A DNA stretch of 49,345 nt, taken from the NCBI GenBank assembly GCA_012271265.1, contig JAAXGQ010000045.1:1-49345 (forward strand), written 5' to 3'. Position 1 is the first letter of the stretch. Every line of letters starts with the position of its first letter. This DNA comes from Vicinamibacteraceae bacterium (lineage in GTDB: Bacteria; Acidobacteriota; Vicinamibacteria; Marinacidobacterales; Marinacidobacteraceae). Below the pieces are notes generated by a model. It ran no database searches. It had not been told where the DNA came from and saw only the letters and a list, made by a program, of their open reading frames with translations. Both the position numbers and the translations under genes were made by a program. Below are positions 34,250 to 42,691 of this stretch, one piece after another.

Positions 34250-35983
34250 ATGCGCCCGTACCGCCTCTTCGCCCTTGCTTTCGGCGCCGCCGCACTTGTC
34301 ACCGGCTGCGGCCCATCGGTTCCGGACATCGGGGGACCGGCCGACCTGGTGCTCCTCGGAGGTCGGGTTGTGACCGTGGACCCGGAGATCCCCGAGGGGG
34401 AAGCGGTCGCCGTGCGCGGCGGAAGGATCGCCGCCGTCGGAACGACTGCCGCGATCGAGGGAACCGTCGGACCGGACACCGAGGTCGTCCAGCTCGAAGG
34501 TCGGCTTGCGATTCCTGGTTTCATCGAGGGACACGGGCACTTCATGGCCGTCGGACAGGCGCAGCGCATCCTGAAGCTGGGCGAATCACCCAACTGGGCC
34601 GCCATCGTCAATCAGGTTGCGGAGGCGATCGCCTCGGCCGAGCCGGGCGGGTGGATCGACGGGCGCGGCTGGCACCAGGAAAAGTGGGACGAGGCGCCCG
34701 GCGGAGCGGTCGAGGGGCTGCCGCACCATCTGGGTCTTTCCGAGGTTTCGCCGGAGAACCCGGTGTTCCTCCGCCATGCGAGCGGCCACGCCGCCTTCGC
34801 CAACGCCCTCGCCCTGGAGCTGGCCGGCATCGACCGGAACACCCCTGACCCTCCCGGCGGCACGATCGTCCGCGATGCGGATGGAAACGCCACCGGCGCG
34901 CTGCGCGAGACGGCGCAGCGGCTCGTCGGGCAGGCGCGTAACCGGGCGCTGGCGGAGCGCACCGAGGAGGAGGTGCGGGCGGAAATGGAACTCGAACTGG
35001 AACTGGCCGCGGAAGAATCGCTGCGAAAGGGCGTCACCAGCTTCCAGGACGCCGGCTCGTCCTTCGCCACGATCGATTTCTTCCGCGAGATGGCGGAGGC
35101 AGGGCGGCTTCCCATCCGGCTCTACGTCATGGTGCGCGGACAGTCGAACGAGGAGATGGACGCCCGGCTCCCCGACTATCTGATGACGAACCACGCCGAC
35201 GGGTTTCTCACCGTGCGCTCGATCAAGCGCCAGGTGGACGGAGCCCTCGGCGCCCACGGCGCGTGGCTGCTCGAGCCCTACGACGACATGCCCTCCAGCG
35301 ACGGCCTCGTGCTCGAGGAGGTTCCGGACATCGAGGAGACCGCCCGGATCGCGCTGGAACACGGATTCCAGTTGAACACCCACGCGATCGGGGACCGGGG
35401 GAACCGCGAAGTGCTGGACCTCTACGAGCGGGCGTTCCGCGACGCCGGGGTGGACGGCGCGGAGCGGCGGTTCCGCATCGAGCACGCCCAGCACCTCCAC
35501 CCGGACGACATTCCACGCTTTGCAGAGCTGGGCGTGATCGCCGCGATGCAGGCCGTTCACGCCACCTCGGACGGCCCCTGGGTGCCGGAGAAGCTCGGGG
35601 ACGAGCGGGCGGAGAGCGGCGCCTACGTCTGGAGATCGCTGCTTGACAGCGGCGCCGTGGTCGCGAACGGCACGGACGCGCCGGTGGAGGATGTGGATCC
35701 GATCCCCAGCTACCACGCGACGGTCACCCGGGAACTCGCCGACGGCAGCCGGTTCTACCCGAAGGAGGCGCTCACCCGCGAGGAAGCCCTCTTCAGCTAC
35801 ACGATGGCCAACGCCTTCGCCGCGTTCGAGGAAGACGTGAAGGGGAGCCTTACCCCGGGCAAGTACGCGGACATCGTCGTGCTCACCAGGGACATCCTGG
35901 CGGTTCCTGAAGACGAGATCCGGGACGCCACGCCGGCGCTCACCATCGTCGGCGGGGAGATCGTCTACCGTGCCCCGGAATGA
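34250..35983 (+). CDS. YtcJ-type amidohydrolase lipoprotein
   Basis: The protein is 577 aa from ATG 34250 with AAGGAG 6 nt upstream. The ORF-track version starting at 32348 (1211 aa) is antisense read-through of the neighbouring gene. The signal ends in LVTGC, a lipobox. Motifs of amidohydrolase family 3 are GFIEGHGHFMA, IKRQVDGALG, HAIGDRGNREVLDLYE, RIEHAQHL and NGTDAPVEDVDP (final metal Asp). It is a paralogue of the divergent gene at 32330 but clearly diverged. It shares a 14-bp overlap with the following dehydrogenase gene, so a two-gene operon is likely. Confidence 0.88.
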   Translation: MRPYRLFALAFGAAALVTGCGPSVPDIGGPADLVLLGGRVVTVDPEIPEGEAVAVRGGRIAAVGTTAAIEGTVGPDTEVVQLEGRLAIPGFIEGHGHFMAVGQAQRILKLGESPNWAAIVNQVAEAIASAEPGGWIDGRGWHQEKWDEAPGGAVEGLPHHLGLSEVSPENPVFLRHASGHAAFANALALELAGIDRNTPDPPGGTIVRDADGNATGALRETAQRLVGQARNRALAERTEEEVRAEMELELELAAEESLRKGVTSFQDAGSSFATIDFFREMAEAGRLPIRLYVMVRGQSNEEMDARLPDYLMTNHADGFLTVRSIKRQVDGALGAHGAWLLEPYDDMPSSDGLVLEEVPDIEETARIALEHGFQLNTHAIGDRGNREVLDLYERAFRDAGVDGAERRFRIEHAQHLHPDDIPRFAELGVIAAMQAVHATSDGPWVPEKLGDERAESGAYVWRSLLDSGAVVANGTDAPVEDVDPIPSYHATVTRELADGSRFYPKEALTREEALFSYTMANAFAAFEEDVKGSLTPGKYADIVVLTRDILAVPEDEIRDATPALTIVGGEIVYRAPE

Positions 35984-37031
35984 GAGCGCCGAAGATCAGC
36001 ATTCCGACGCCCCGCGCGACCCGCTAGCCGGCGTGCCCCGTTCCCCGGCCCTGAGGGTGCATCTCGCGACCGACGATCCGGAGTACATCCCCTACCGGCT
36101 CGACCGCACGCGCTTCGAGGCCGCCGGCCGGGAGTTCCCGGACGTGTTCGGGCGCCTCGCCCCGACCTACTCCGACGATTTCCGGGGATTCCGCGAGGGG
36201 ATGCGCGACGCGGAGGTCCTGATCGGCTGGAAATTTCCGCGCGAGGCTCTGATCGAGGCCGCCCCCCGGCTGCGCTGGATCCAGCTCGTCGGCGCCGGCG
36301 TGGACCACCTGGCCCCCTTCGACTGGCTGCCGCCCGGAGTCAGGCTGCTGACCGCCAGCGGGGTGCACACCGGCAAGTCGTTCGAGTACTTCCTGCTCGG
36401 GATCCTGGCCATCCACACCCGTCTCCGCCGCCTCATGCGCCGTCAGCGCCGCCGCCGCTGGTCCAAGATCCAGACCGGGACCGTCCCCGGGAAGACGGCG
36501 CTGGTCATCGGCCTCGGAGCCGTCGGGACCGGCGCGGCCCGGGCCGCGAAGACCCTCGGCATGCGGGTCCTCGGCTATCGCCGGAGCGCCCGGCCGCACG
36601 AACACTGCGACGAACTGGTGGCGCCGGAGGACCTCCACCGAGCCCTGCCCTGCGCCGACTACCTGCTGCTGGCGGCTCCCCTCACCCGGGAAACCCTCGG
36701 ACTCATCGGGGAACGCGAGCTCGCCCTGCTGCCGGAAGGCGCTGGTCTGGTGAACCTGGGCCGAGGCCGCCTGGTGTCCCAGCCCGCCCTCGTCGCCGCC
36801 CTCGAATCCGGACGGCTGGCCGGAGCCTTCCTCGACGTGGTCTGGCCGGAGCCGCATCCGCCGGAGAGCCCTCTTTGGGAAGCGCCCAACCTGATCCTGA
36901 CCCCGCACGTCGGAGCCGACGACATCGAGCAGTACATCCCGCTCTGCTACCGCATCGCTCTTCGGAACTTCGACCGCTACTTTCGGGGGCTGCCCCTCCG
37001 GAACGAGGTAGACCTGGAACTCGGCTACTGA
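35970..37031 (+). CDS. D-isomer-specific 2-hydroxyacid dehydrogenase, GhrA-like
   Basis: This 353-aa protein starts at GTG 35970, overlapping the amidohydrolase stop by 14 bp. The nucleotide-binding motif is VIGLGAVGTGAARAAKTLGM, followed by YRRS at the end of the second strand; basic residues there favour NADP(H). Catalytic residues are Arg in NLGRGRLV, Glu in WPEPHP and His in TPHVGAD. The family reduces 2-oxo acids such as glyoxylate or hydroxypyruvate to D-2-hydroxy acids. No signal peptide, so it is cytosolic. In this operon it may reduce a 2-oxo acid generated from the amidohydrolase product. Confidence 0.88.
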   Translation: MPRNESAEDQHSDAPRDPLAGVPRSPALRVHLATDDPEYIPYRLDRTRFEAAGREFPDVFGRLAPTYSDDFRGFREGMRDAEVLIGWKFPREALIEAAPRLRWIQLVGAGVDHLAPFDWLPPGVRLLTASGVHTGKSFEYFLLGILAIHTRLRRLMRRQRRRRWSKIQTGTVPGKTALVIGLGAVGTGAARAAKTLGMRVLGYRRSARPHEHCDELVAPEDLHRALPCADYLLLAAPLTRETLGLIGERELALLPEGAGLVNLGRGRLVSQPALVAALESGRLAGAFLDVVWPEPHPPESPLWEAPNLILTPHVGADDIEQYIPLCYRIALRNFDRYFRGLPLRNEVDLELGY

Positions 37032-37032
37032 G

Positions 37033-37050
37033 CCGCGGCGTGAGCCGCGG
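37033..37050. terminator. GNRA-capped hairpin between convergent genes
   Basis: CCGCGGC, loop GTGA, GCCGCGG forms a 7-bp stem 2 bp past the dehydrogenase stop and 17 bp from the FAH-family stop. There is no T tract; a bidirectional terminator or 3'-end stabiliser is possible. Confidence 0.4.
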
Positions 37051-37067
37051 CGACGGGGGAGGGCGTC

Positions 37068-37931
37068 CTACTCTTCGTCTTCCTCTTCCGCTTCTTCCTC
37101 CTCGCCTCGGATCCGGTTGTACAGCACCCCCAGGCCTTCGATTTCGACCTCGACGAGGTCGCCGGGCTCGAGGAACACCGGCGGAGTCCGCGCCACCCCG
37201 ACGCCGGACGGGGTGCCGGTTACCAGCACGTCCCCGGGACCAAGGGGGGTAATCCCCGAGAGGTAGGCGATCAGCTCGCGGATGGGCCAGGTCATCTGCG
37301 AGGTGTGGCCGCGCTGGCGGACCTTTCCGTTGACCCGGGTCTCCACCGAGAGGTTCTGCGGGTCCGGGATCTCGTCCGAGGTGACCAGCCACGGTCCGAA
37401 AGCGCCGGTCCGGAAAAAGTTCTTCCCGGCTGCGAACTGGCTGCTGTGGCCCTGGAAGTCCCGGACCGAACCGTCGTTGAAGCAGGCGTACCCGGCGACG
37501 TGATCGAGCGCCTCCGCCGCCGGAATGTGCCGTCCCGGTTTGCCGATCACGACCGCCAGTTCGCCCTCGTAGTCCAGCTTGCGCGAGAGCATGGGGCGGA
37601 TCATCGGCTCTCCGTGGCCCACCAGGCTCGACGCAAACCGGGTAAAGAGCGTCGGAAAAGCCGCTCGCTCCCGCCCGGTCTCGCGGCGGTGGTCCTCGTA
37701 GTTGAGGCCGACGCACCAGACGGCGTTCGGGCGGGGGAGGACCGGCGCGAAGCGGGCGGCGACGATCGGATGCGGATCGCCCGCGTCGCCCGGGGGCGCG
37801 GGAAGGTCCTCGACAAAGTCGGACAGCCCCGGGCGGCCCGGACCGCCGAGCTCGCGAAAGGTGGAGCCGTCGGGTGAAATCGCCGCGGGGATTTCTCCCC
37901 GGCCGGGCAGGATCAGGGTGGCGAGGCGCAT
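37068..37931 (-). CDS. Fumarylacetoacetate hydrolase-family protein
   Basis: This 287-aa protein has a short N-terminal domain and the FAH catalytic domain from about residue 70. VWCVGLNYEDHRRE is the usual 'cvG.Ny..H..E' entry. RKLDYEGELAVVIGKPGR carries the metal Glu ligands, and the later DVLVTGTPSGVG is another family hallmark. Members are metal-dependent C-C hydrolases, isomerases or decarboxylases acting on 2-oxo or acylpyruvate substrates. The C-terminus ends in an unusual acidic run (GEEEEAEEEDEE). It is divergent from the Tat amidase across a 51-bp gap with candidate leaderless promoters on both sides. Confidence 0.88.
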   Translation of the reverse strand: MRLATLILPGRGEIPAAISPDGSTFRELGGPGRPGLSDFVEDLPAPPGDAGDPHPIVAARFAPVLPRPNAVWCVGLNYEDHRRETGRERAAFPTLFTRFASSLVGHGEPMIRPMLSRKLDYEGELAVVIGKPGRHIPAAEALDHVAGYACFNDGSVRDFQGHSSQFAAGKNFFRTGAFGPWLVTSDEIPDPQNLSVETRVNGKVRQRGHTSQMTWPIRELIAYLSGITPLGPGDVLVTGTPSGVGVARTPPVFLEPGDLVEVEIEGLGVLYNRIRGEEEEAEEEDEE

Positions 37932-37940
37932 GCGGCGCGG

Positions 37941-37946
37941 ATGCTA
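37941..37946 (-). promoter_or_regulatory. -10-like box TAGCAT before FAH-family gene
   Basis: On the minus strand TAGCAT lies 9 nt before the ATG at 37931, with no Shine-Dalgarno. Confidence 0.4.
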
Positions 37947-37970
37947 TCCGGCTCCGCGCGCCGCGCTCCT

Positions 37971-37976
37971 TACAAT
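37971..37976 (+). promoter_or_regulatory. -10 box TACAAT, leaderless promoter candidate
   Basis: TACAAT lies 6 nt before ATG 37983 of the amidase gene, the same distance as at 26124. No Shine-Dalgarno is present. Confidence 0.5.
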
Positions 37977-37982
37977 CGGCGC

Positions 37983-39749
37983 ATGTCGCAGTCACGCCGT
38001 CCCGACCTGTCCCCGCCACCGCCCGGCCCGGAGCGCCAGAGGTGGAACCGCCGCCGGTTCGTCGCCGGCCTCTCCGGCATGGGGCTCGGGTCCACGCTCC
38101 TGCCCGGCGTTCTCACCGCCTGCGCCGGGGATGCGCAGCGCGTTTCCCTCACCACGCTCCGCCACGCGCAGGAGCTGGCCGGCCTCAGCCTCTCGGACGA
38201 GGAACTCGGGCGGGTCCAGGAGCGGCTGAACGGCGAGCGCAACCTGCTTGACGCCTATGCCGGACTCGGCGAAGCGGACCTCCACAACCACCTGCCCCCG
38301 TCCTTCGTCTTCCATCCGCTTCCACCGGGGAAGGAAATGCCGGAAACACCCGGCGGGATCGAACGGTCCCGCCCCGACGCGGCCCGGCCCGAATCGGACA
38401 CCGATCTCGCCTTCCTCCCGGTGACCCACCTGGCGCGCCTGGTCGAGTCGGGCGAAGTCACTTCCACGGAGCTCACCGAGCTCTACCTGGCGCGGCTCAA
38501 GGAGTACGACCCGCAGCTGCATTGCGTCGTGAACCTCACCGAGGATCTCGCCCGCGAGCAGGCGGGCAGGGCCGACGAGGAGATCGCCGCCGGGAACTAC
38601 CGGGGGCCGCTCCACGGGATTCCCTGGGGGGCCAAGGACCTGCTCGCGGTGAAGGGCACGAAGACCACCTGGGGCGCCTCTCCGTACCGCGATCAGGTGA
38701 TCGACGAAGACTCCACGGTCTACCGGAAGCTGACGGACGCCGGCGCCGTGCTCGTGGCCAAGCTCACGATGGGCGCTCTGGCCCAGGGAGACCGCTGGTT
38801 CGGCGGGCGCACCCGGAACCCCTGGAACACCGAGCAGGGGTCGAGCGGTTCTTCGGCCGGCCCCGGCTCGGCGACCGCGGCGGGTCTGGTCGGCTTCTCG
38901 ATCGGCACGGAAACGCGCGGCTCGATCATCTCGCCCTCGACCCGGAACGGCATCACCGGGCACCGGCCCACCTTCGGCCGGGTGAGCCGCGCCGGCGCGA
39001 TGGCCCTCTCCTGGACCATGGACAAGATCGGCCCGATGTGCCGGAGCGCGGAGGACTGCGCGCTGGTGTTCGAGGCCATTCGGGGCGCCGACGGGCTCGA
39101 TCGGGCCGTCACCGATCCGGCGTTCAGGTGGGACGCCGACGCCGACGCCGCGGCGCTCCGGGTGGGCTACGACCGGGCCGCCGTCGAGGACGAGATTGAA
39201 GCGGATCCCGACAACCCGGAGCGGACGGAGATGCTCCGGGCCTCGCAGTGGAACACCCGGGCGGCCATCGATCGCCTGCGGGGCGCCGGCATCACGATCA
39301 CGCCGTTCGACCTCCCGGACTTCGGGGCGAATGACGTGGGGTTCGTGCTGGTCACCGAATCCGCCGCGGCCCACGGCAACCTGATGAGGAGCGGTCAGGA
39401 CCTGATGATGAAGGAGCCGCCGGAGGAGAGCAGCTGGCCGGATTCCTTCCGCCTGCACCGGTTCGTTCCGGCGGTGGAGTACATCCAGGCCATGCGGGTG
39501 CGCACCCGGATCATGCAGGAGTTCGATGAGGCCCTCGGCGATCTGGACCTGTTCATCGGCTCGAACCTGGGGCTCACCAACCTGACCGGGCACCCTGAGG
39601 TGTGCGTGCCGAACGGGTTCCACGAAGGTTCGCCGACCAGCCTCCGCTTCACCGGGAAGCTGTACGGAGACACCGAGGTGCTCACGATCGCCCACGCCTA
39701 CCAGCAGGTCACCGACTTTCACCTGAGACGGCCTCCGGTCGGCGCCTGA
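37983..39749 (+). CDS. Tat-exported amidase-signature-family enzyme
   Basis: The protein is 588 aa from ATG 37983. A twin-arginine signal (NRRRFVAGLSGMGLGS) ends near LTACAG, possibly a Tat lipoprotein. About residues 60-140 form an accessory N-terminal segment. The amidase core then shows the Ser-cisSer-Lys triad: Lys218 in HGIPWGAKDLLAVKG, the cis-Ser in the GSSGSSAGPGSA loop and the nucleophile Ser in GTETRGSI. Family members hydrolyse amides, including peptide amides and N-acyl amines. Substrate is unknown and extracytoplasmic. The gene ends at repeat array C. Confidence 0.9.
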   Translation: MSQSRRPDLSPPPPGPERQRWNRRRFVAGLSGMGLGSTLLPGVLTACAGDAQRVSLTTLRHAQELAGLSLSDEELGRVQERLNGERNLLDAYAGLGEADLHNHLPPSFVFHPLPPGKEMPETPGGIERSRPDAARPESDTDLAFLPVTHLARLVESGEVTSTELTELYLARLKEYDPQLHCVVNLTEDLAREQAGRADEEIAAGNYRGPLHGIPWGAKDLLAVKGTKTTWGASPYRDQVIDEDSTVYRKLTDAGAVLVAKLTMGALAQGDRWFGGRTRNPWNTEQGSSGSSAGPGSATAAGLVGFSIGTETRGSIISPSTRNGITGHRPTFGRVSRAGAMALSWTMDKIGPMCRSAEDCALVFEAIRGADGLDRAVTDPAFRWDADADAAALRVGYDRAAVEDEIEADPDNPERTEMLRASQWNTRAAIDRLRGAGITITPFDLPDFGANDVGFVLVTESAAAHGNLMRSGQDLMMKEPPEESSWPDSFRLHRFVPAVEYIQAMRVRTRIMQEFDEALGDLDLFIGSNLGLTNLTGHPEVCVPNGFHEGSPTSLRFTGKLYGDTEVLTIAHAYQQVTDFHLRRPPVGA

Positions 39750-39754
39750 CGCGG

Positions 39755-40004
39755 GCTGGAGGGACAGAGGCGGCGCTGTCGGCACGAGACTGCCTATGGG
39801 GACCGGCGGCGCGGCGCAGGCCGGCGAGGACGCCGGCGCTCCAAGGGGGCGGCGGCGACGGTACAAGACTGCCTAACGGGACCGACGGTGCGGCCCAGGC
39901 CGGCGAGGACGCCGGCGCTCCAAGGGGGGCGGCGCACTCGGCACGAGACTGGCTGAGGGAGCGAAGGTGCGGCGCGGGCCGGCGGGACGCCGGCGCTCCA
40001 TAGG
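39755..40004. repeat. REP-like hairpin repeat array C
   Basis: Three reverse-orientation units lie between the convergent amidase and MscS genes, at 39819-39842, 39898-39921 and 39977-39999, with a regular 79/79-bp period. The third has lost two bases only in the loop region (GGCGAGGACG to GGCGGGACG), leaving the 7-bp stem intact. The conserved tail (GGCACGAGACTG…) precedes each copy. Confidence 0.87.
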
Positions 40005-41129
40005 TCAACCCTTCCCTGCCAGCCGGTCCTCCAGGCTCGGCACGCCGGCACTCCGCACGTACAGCTCGCGCTTCGGATAGGGCATTTCGATGCCGTTCCG
40101 GCGGAAGGCGATCATGGCGCGCTCGACGATCTCGTCGGCGACGCGCCGCCGTTCCCGCGCCTGATCGATCCAGACCCGGAGCTGGATCATGACCTCGGAT
40201 TCGCCGAACCGGCGGAAGATCACGAACGGAGCCGGGTCGGCCTTCACGTTCCGGACCTCGCGGGCGATCGCGGGCAGCAGATGCTTGACGGCGTCGAGAT
40301 CGCTCTCGTAGGAGATCTGGAAGGGAATCCGCAGCCGGATGTGCTCGCCGGACATCGTGTAGTTGACGATGTCCCGCTGCATGATTTCGCTGTTCGGAAC
40401 CACGACCACCAGGTTGTCCGGGTTCCGGATCTTCGTGGCCCGGAGGCCGATCTCGATCACGTCGCCCCAGGTTCCGGTTTCGTTCGGCGCGCTCCAGAGT
40501 TCGATGCGGTCCCCGACCCCGAAGGGGCGGTCCAGCACGATGAGAACCCCGGCGATCAGGTTCGAGAGGGTGTCCTTGGCGGCGAGGGAGAGAGCAAGGC
40601 CGACAACCCCGGCGCCGGCGAGGAGCGGCGCGATGTCGACGCCCATTTCGGAGAGCGCGACGAACACCCCAAGCCCGATGATCAGAAAGCGCACCGCCCG
40701 GTTCACCATCGGGAGCGCCGTCTGGTCGATCGCAGCGCCGGTGCGCTCGACGATGCCCCGTTCCAGTTCCGACAGCAACCGGCTGGCAAAGCGGGAAACC
40801 GGGAAGAAGAGAAGCCCCAACCAGGCGGCGCGGCCCCAGTCGGCGATCACCGGAAGCGACCAGAGGTCGAAGAGGCGGGTCACCGCCCAGGCGACCATCG
40901 AGAGCAGAATCACACTTCGCCCGAGGGCCACCGCGAAGTCGTCGATCCGGGTCGAGGTGCGGGTCACCCACCGGTGCTGGGCCCGGTTCAGGATCGCCCG
41001 CAGCAGGACGTAGGCCGCTCCCGAACCTGCCAGGATTCCCAGGCTGGGCAGCCAGCGCGGGGCCACGAAGGCGCTGCCGCGCAGCCAGACCTCGGTGAGT
41101 TCGGCGCCGGCCGGCCCCAGGAACTCCAT
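40005..41129 (-). CDS. MscS-family mechanosensitive ion channel
   Basis: This 374-aa protein has four to five N-terminal membrane helices. The MscS pore helix and beta-domain signature is clear: AGAGVVGLALSLAAKDTLSNLIAG followed by LDRPFGVGDRIEL. The cytoplasmic domain contains ATKIRNPDNLVVVVPNSEI, the typical family core. It releases solutes on hypo-osmotic shock. GGAGG lies 6 nt before the ATG. The gene ends within one base of repeat array C. Confidence 0.92.
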   Translation of the reverse strand: MEFLGPAGAELTEVWLRGSAFVAPRWLPSLGILAGSGAAYVLLRAILNRAQHRWVTRTSTRIDDFAVALGRSVILLSMVAWAVTRLFDLWSLPVIADWGRAAWLGLLFFPVSRFASRLLSELERGIVERTGAAIDQTALPMVNRAVRFLIIGLGVFVALSEMGVDIAPLLAGAGVVGLALSLAAKDTLSNLIAGVLIVLDRPFGVGDRIELWSAPNETGTWGDVIEIGLRATKIRNPDNLVVVVPNSEIMQRDIVNYTMSGEHIRLRIPFQISYESDLDAVKHLLPAIAREVRNVKADPAPFVIFRRFGESEVMIQLRVWIDQARERRRVADEIVERAMIAFRRNGIEMPYPKRELYVRSAGVPSLEDRLAGKG

Positions 41130-41263
41130 CGTTACCTCCTGCCGGCGCGGGAGCCGGGCGACGCCGCGGATTCCCGTCGCATCAGATCGCGCGGCCTGCC
41201 GCTCCTGGGCGCTTCCTGGACGGCTCCACGTCGATCGCTTTCTCGCTGGGGCCGGAGAACGGG

Positions 41264-42589
41264 CTACATGAACGTGGCCGGGTTCGCGGCGATGTGGCGG
41301 ACGCTGTCGAGCAGGCGATCCACCTCGTGGGGCATGTTGTAGATGTGGGTCGAGGCCCGGACGGCATTGAGATTCCCGGTGCCCATCGTGCGGATGAAGA
41401 CCCGGTCGCGGTTGAGGATGGCCTGCTGCACATTCTCCATCGGGAGGTCGTGGACGGAAAAGAGCGTGAGCCCGGCGGCGAGCACGTCATCGTCCGAGGT
41501 CCAGAGCTTCACCCCGGGGATCTCGGCGAGGCCGTCGCGGAGCCGGCGGGAGAGCATCCGCACCCGCGCCTCGATGAGGTCCTTTCCGATCACATTCTGG
41601 AATTCCACCGACTTCACGAGGGCGTACTGGCTCGGGACGTGGCGCTGCCCGGTGTTCTCGAACTTCCGGGAGTCCTCGCGGAAGCGCCGCTCGCCGTCCA
41701 CCCGGTAGGTCCCCGCCCCGATCAGGGGCCACACGTCCCCGATCGTGTCCCGGCGAATGTAGGAAACGCCGGTCCCGGTGCCGGCCATGAGCCATTTCTG
41801 GCCGGCGCCGGCGTAGTGATGGCAGTTCAGCTGACGCATGTCCAGAGCCATCATTCCGAGTGGGTGGGCGCCGTCCACGGTGAGCAGCAGGCCCCGCCGG
41901 GCACACAGGTCGGCGAGTTCCCGGACCGGCATGACGAGACCGGTCACGTAGGTCATGTGGCTCACCATGAGCGCGCGGGTCCGGGGCGTGATGGCTTCCT
42001 CGTAGATCGACACGATCTGGTCCACGCCTTCCGGCGGCGACGGGACATCCACCCATCGGATCACCACGCCGTAGCGCTCCTGGGCGTGGATGTAGGGCTC
42101 GATCCCGCCGTTGTGCTCGTGCGTGCACATGAGCACCTCGTCGCCCTCGCGCCAGTCGAGGCCGCGCCCGAAGATGTTCATCCCCTCCGTTGTGCTCCGG
42201 GTGTAGGTGACCTCGTCGGGTTCCGCGCCGATGAACGCCGCCAGCGTCTCCCGTTTCTCGTGCAGCTCGGCGCGGCGGTAGCCGTTCGTGGGGTCGGCGG
42301 CGATCTCGGCGTAGATCCGCGCCTCCTCGTCGGCGACGATCCGGGGACTGGGGCCGAGCGTGCCGTTGTTCATGAATGCCATGCCGTCCACCACGTTGAA
42401 CTGCGAGCGGACCTTCCACCAGTAGTCCTCGTCGGGGCTCGCCGGCGGGATCAGTTCGGTGAGCGGCAGGGGTGGCACGGCCCGCTGGCCGGCCGTCGCG
42501 GCATGCGCGCGCATCGGCCAGGCGGCGGCTCCGAAGGCGGCGGAGGCGCCCAGGAAGCTGCGGCGGGTAAAGCGGGATGATGACGTCAT
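41264..42589 (-). CDS. Tat-exported class V aminotransferase-fold PLP enzyme
   Basis: The protein is 441 aa from ATG 42589 with GGAGG 6 nt upstream; the 872-aa ORF-track version reads antisense through the next gene. FTRRSFLGASAAFGAAA is a twin-arginine signal. FMNNGTLGPSP is the N-terminal motif of isopenicillin-N-epimerase/cysteine-desulfurase-like proteins. Other motifs are THEHNGGIEPY, VDGAHPLGMM and the PLP-binding Lys265 in GAGQKWLMAG. Possible activities are racemisation/epimerisation, desulfuration or C-N/C-S cleavage of an amino compound. Export of a PLP enzyme is unusual and implies folding with cofactor before Tat export. It is divergent from the signalling operon. Confidence 0.85.
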   Translation of the reverse strand: MTSSSRFTRRSFLGASAAFGAAAWPMRAHAATAGQRAVPPLPLTELIPPASPDEDYWWKVRSQFNVVDGMAFMNNGTLGPSPRIVADEEARIYAEIAADPTNGYRRAELHEKRETLAAFIGAEPDEVTYTRSTTEGMNIFGRGLDWREGDEVLMCTHEHNGGIEPYIHAQERYGVVIRWVDVPSPPEGVDQIVSIYEEAITPRTRALMVSHMTYVTGLVMPVRELADLCARRGLLLTVDGAHPLGMMALDMRQLNCHHYAGAGQKWLMAGTGTGVSYIRRDTIGDVWPLIGAGTYRVDGERRFREDSRKFENTGQRHVPSQYALVKSVEFQNVIGKDLIEARVRMLSRRLRDGLAEIPGVKLWTSDDDVLAAGLTLFSVHDLPMENVQQAILNRDRVFIRTMGTGNLNAVRASTHIYNMPHEVDRLLDSVRHIAANPATFM

Positions 42590-42676
42590 CGGGAACCTCC
42601 AGAACGACACACGGCGTGAAGGCGTCAAGCGTACCGAATCCGCTTCGCTGTTCGCTCCCGAGCCGTCCCCGTCGGG

Positions 42677-42682
42677 GATAAT
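42677..42682 (+). promoter_or_regulatory. -10 box GATAAT before signalling operon
   Basis: GATAAT lies 9 nt before ATG 42692, with no Shine-Dalgarno, consistent with a leaderless or very short leader. Confidence 0.45.
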
Positions 42683-42691
42683 GGGCGCCAC

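Noticed and set aside
32348-35983. 1211-aa plus-strand ORF
   Set aside because: Its first 634 codons are antisense to the amidohydrolase at 32330-34171. The real gene starts at ATG 34250 with an RBS and lipoprotein signal.
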